The notes under the pieces were generated by a model. The model did not search any database. It had not been told where the DNA came from and worked only from the letters and a program-made list of their open reading frames with translations. A stretch of DNA of 7,624 nucleotides from Pseudobdellovibrio sp. GTDB taxonomy: Bacteria; Bdellovibrionota; Bdellovibrionia; Bdellovibrionales; Bdellovibrionaceae. The position numbers and the translations under genes were made by a program. Positions 5,827 to 7,624 of the stretch are shown in pieces. Location: positions 1 through 7,624 of the forward strand of contig JANWIU010000053.1 of assembly GCA_025449725.1 (NCBI GenBank). The letters are read 5' to 3'. Numbering within the stretch: position 1 is the first letter of the stretch; each line of letters starts with the position of its first letter.

Positions 5827-7533
5827 TTGTCTTACCAAGTGATTGCCAGAAAATACCGGCCGCAATCTTTCGACCAGATGGTCGGGCAAAATCATATTAC
5901 TCAAACGATCAGTAATGCGCTTAAGAACAACCGCCTTCCACACGCGCTGTTGTTCACCGGCCTTCGCGGTACAGGAAAAACTTCTTCCGCGCGAATTCTT
6001 GCAAAAACCTTAAGATGCGAAAACCCGGTTAATTTTACTCCTTGTAATAAATGTTCAAACTGCATGGAGATCACCGCTGGCCGTTCTGTTGATGTCATTG
6101 AAATCGATGGAGCCTCCAACAACGGTGTCGATGCGATCCGCGATTTGCGTGACAACGTCATGTTTGCTCCATCATCAGGTAAATATAAAATCTTTATTAT
6201 CGACGAAGTTCATATGTTGTCGAACAGCGCTTTCAATGCGTTGTTGAAAACTTTGGAAGAGCCGCCTGCACACGTTGTGTTTATGCTGGCCACAACCGAA
6301 GTTCATAAAATTCCGCAAACGATACTTTCCAGATGCCAGCGATTTGACTTCAGACGCATTCCTCTTAAACAAGTTGCTGAACACTTACAAAAAATTTGTG
6401 AAGCAGAAAAAATTCCTGCTGAAGCTTCCGCGCTATGGCTAATCGCCAAACAAGGCGAAGGCTCTATGCGTGACAGCTTAAGCCTACTTGATCAGGTAAT
6501 CAGCTTTACCGATGCTCAGCTGACAGAGCTGCAAGTAATCCAAGTGCTGGGTTTAACCGAGCGTACTTTGGTATTCGAAGTTTTTGACTGCCTGATCGGG
6601 CGCAAACCTGCTGAACTGGTTAAATTATTAGAGCGCTTCAGCACTTCAGGGCAAAATCCGATGCTGGTGCTTGAAGATTTGTCTAAACTGGTTCGTCACA
6701 GTTTGCTTCTTAAAACTGACGCTACCGCGACCGACATGATTGATCTGCCGGATGATGAAATCGCAACATTGATTACTAAAAACAGTTCTCATTCTTACGG
6801 CGAATTGCACATGCTTTTTGATATGTTGCTGAAAGCTATGACCGATCTGAAATATTCTGATGATGTGCAAATGGTTTTCGAAGTGGCACTTCTTCGTATG
6901 GCGCAGGCTCCGCGACTAGTTGACTTACAAAATTTCGCTGCTGGCGTTCCTGTTTCAGCTTCTGCTTCTCCTGCTCACGCGGTTGCCAACGGTGCTGCCA
7001 CAGTAAAACAAACGGCGGTGTTATCCCCAAAGCACGGTGAGGGGCTTGCCCCTCACCAGCAATCAGTGGGGCCAGCAGCTCCTCAGACTTCTGCTCCCGT
7101 TAAAAAATCCCCTCCACAAACTTTAGATTCCGAAAGTTGGCTTGGTTTAGTTCAAAAAGTAAAAGCCAAGGATGCATTTTTTGGTGCACAAGTTGAAAAT
7201 CTTTTATTTTTGGGATGCGAAAATCTAAAAATTACACTGCAACCGCCACAGAGCTTCGCTTTTTTAGCTTCCCAGTTACAGACGCCGGAAATGCGCCAAA
7301 AACTGCAAGGATTTATTGATTCAGAGATGGGTCAGGGCTACACTTTTGAAGTGCTTAAAAGCAGTGCGGCTGCCGGCTCAGTTGCCATCGGAGAGAGCGC
7401 TTCTACCTTGGCTCAGAAGAAAGTAGTTCAGGCCGAAGAAAAACTGATGGAAAAGTGGCAAACGGATCCTCTCATACTGAAAGCAAAAGAAGTTTTTAAA
7501 GGTGAAATTAAACTGATTAAGAAGTCCGAGTAA
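5827..7533 (+). CDS. dnaX: DNA polymerase III subunit tau (and probable gamma), clamp-loader ATPase
   Basis: This 568-residue protein is the motor and organiser of the clamp loader, which opens the beta clamp and loads it at primed DNA. In order: YQVIARKYRP (3-12); Walker A GLRGTGKT (45-52); four zinc-binding cysteines at 64, 73, 76 and 79; Walker B IFIIDEVHM (122-130); sensor 1 around ATT (155-157); the SRC arginine-finger motif (168-170); and sensor 2 GEGSMRD (210-216). The oligomerisation domain III runs to about 360. An Ala/Ser/Pro/Gln linker (about 370-432) leads to a tau C-terminal domain (about 435-568) beginning SWLGLV. The start is TTG with GAGGGG upstream. It follows the SRP RNA and precedes ybaB by 28 bp, probably in one transcript. 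The linker holds a candidate -1 frameshift signal (7026-7057) that would yield a 404-residue gamma form. Confidence 0.97.
   Translation: MSYQVIARKYRPQSFDQMVGQNHITQTISNALKNNRLPHALLFTGLRGTGKTSSARILAKTLRCENPVNFTPCNKCSNCMEITAGRSVDVIEIDGASNNGVDAIRDLRDNVMFAPSSGKYKIFIIDEVHMLSNSAFNALLKTLEEPPAHVVFMLATTEVHKIPQTILSRCQRFDFRRIPLKQVAEHLQKICEAEKIPAEASALWLIAKQGEGSMRDSLSLLDQVISFTDAQLTELQVIQVLGLTERTLVFEVFDCLIGRKPAELVKLLERFSTSGQNPMLVLEDLSKLVRHSLLLKTDATATDMIDLPDDEIATLITKNSSHSYGELHMLFDMLLKAMTDLKYSDDVQMVFEVALLRMAQAPRLVDLQNFAAGVPVSASASPAHAVANGAATVKQTAVLSPKHGEGLAPHQQSVGPAAPQTSAPVKKSPPQTLDSESWLGLVQKVKAKDAFFGAQVENLLFLGCENLKITLQPPQSFAFLASQLQTPEMRQKLQGFIDSEMGQGYTFEVLKSSAAAGSVAIGESASTLAQKKVVQAEEKLMEKWQTDPLILKAKEVFKGEIKLIKKSE
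7026..7057 (+). promoter_or_regulatory. Candidate programmed -1 ribosomal frameshift signal in dnaX
   Basis: The heptamer C CCA AAG (7026-7032) is in the zero frame as X XXY YYZ. Three bases later a perfect hairpin begins: GGTGAGGGG (7036-7044), loop CTTG, CCCCTCACC (7049-7057). G-CUUG-C is a known stable tetraloop context. After a -1 slip, the ribosome reads GCA CGG TGA and stops, giving 402 + 2 = 404 residues, cut in the linker between domain III and the tau domain. Escherichia coli dnaX uses the same plan (A AAA AAG, hairpin, quick stop) to make gamma. Weak points are the short 3-nt spacer, no clear upstream Shine-Dalgarno stimulator, and the chance that the hairpin is an inserted palindromic repeat. 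Confidence 0.55.
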
Positions 7534-7542
7534 TCTCGGACT
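7523..7542 (+). other. Perfect hairpin spanning the dnaX stop codon
   Basis: AGTCCGAG (7523-7530) and CTCGGACT (7535-7542) form an 8-bp stem, with the TAA stop plus T as its loop. It is followed by six A, not T, so it is not an intrinsic terminator on this strand. The ybaB ribosome site (7548-7554) begins 5 bases after the stem. It could protect or mark the dnaX-ybaB boundary or influence ybaB initiation; no function is established. Confidence 0.5.
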
Positions 7543-7561
7543 AAAAAAGAGGAGATATCCT

Positions 7562-7624
7562 ATGAAGGGTATGATGGGCGGAATGGCCGGATTGATGAAA
7601 CAGGCCAACCAAATGCAAATGAAA
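7562..7624 (+). CDS. ybaB: YbaB/EbfC family nucleoid-associated protein, N-terminal part only
   Basis: Only the first 21 codons are in the window; the gene runs off the right edge. The Met- and Gly-rich opening MKGMMGGMAGLMKQANQMQM is typical of YbaB/EbfC proteins, whose N-terminus is a Gly/Met-rich lead into a helix with MKQAQQMQ. Members are about 100-110 residues, form dimers with a pair of helical arms and bind DNA as nucleoid-associated proteins. AGAGGAG (7548-7554) lies 7 bases before the ATG. The dnaX-ybaB order is widely conserved, often followed by recR, which supports the call. Identification rests on a short segment plus context. Confidence 0.85.
   Translation, partial: MKGMMGGMAGLMKQANQMQMK

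Noticed and set aside
5713..5943. Minus-strand open frame of 76 codons over the SRP RNA and dnaX start
   Set aside because: It lies opposite a firmly identified RNA and the conserved dnaX N-terminus and shows no family features.
7102..7107. A6 run in the dnaX linker as a transcriptional slippage site like that of Thermus dnaX
   Set aside because: Six A residues are too few for strong slippage, and no hairpin adjoins; the CCCAAAG site is a better candidate.

Overview
The window looks like chromosomal DNA of a Bdellovibrio-like predatory bacterium (Bdellovibrionota). This is an inference from three things: a TIGR02147-family gene fragment (a family expanded in Bdellovibrio and Fibrobacter), a set of small cysteine-containing lipoproteins with no obvious relatives in model bacteria, and a compact proteobacterial-style SRP RNA next to dnaX. 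Base composition is moderate. Nothing points to a phage, plasmid or insertion sequence.

Layout, left to right. At 3-260 (minus) is the start of a TIGR02147 gene that hits a TAG stop after 85 codons, inside its conserved N-terminal domain; it is probably a decaying copy. Next is a rho-independent terminator (281-318, minus) ending the gene before it: a secreted protein with a long proline-rich linker and two similar beta-rich domains (358-1335, minus). A 131-bp divergent intergenic region separates this from srkA (1467-2417, plus), a YihE/SrkA-type stress-response protein kinase. The srkA start has no Shine-Dalgarno sequence and lies just beyond overlapping short dyads.

srkA converges, with a 6-bp gap, on a three-gene minus-strand operon (5406 to 2424). 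The operon encodes three paralogous lipoproteins. Each has a lipobox with asparagine before the lipidated cysteine, four further cysteines at nearly constant positions, and a C-terminal FG(D/N)LL motif. The genes are separated by 23 bp and then an ATGA overlap. The first member carries an extra tail of ten-residue Glu-Pro-Ala repeats, likely a rigid periplasmic spacer. I do not recognise a function for this family.

The right third is a conserved housekeeping block on the plus strand: SRP RNA (ffs, about 5673-5775), dnaX (5827-7533, TTG start) and the first 21 codons of a YbaB/EbfC-type nucleoid-associated protein (7562 to the edge). Within the dnaX linker between the ATPase/clamp-loader part and the tau-specific C-terminus is an in-phase CCCAAAG heptamer. 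It is followed 3 nt later by a perfect GC-rich hairpin, and the -1 frame stops two codons after the slip. This has the layout of a programmed -1 frameshift producing a short gamma subunit, and is the strongest candidate for something worth following up.
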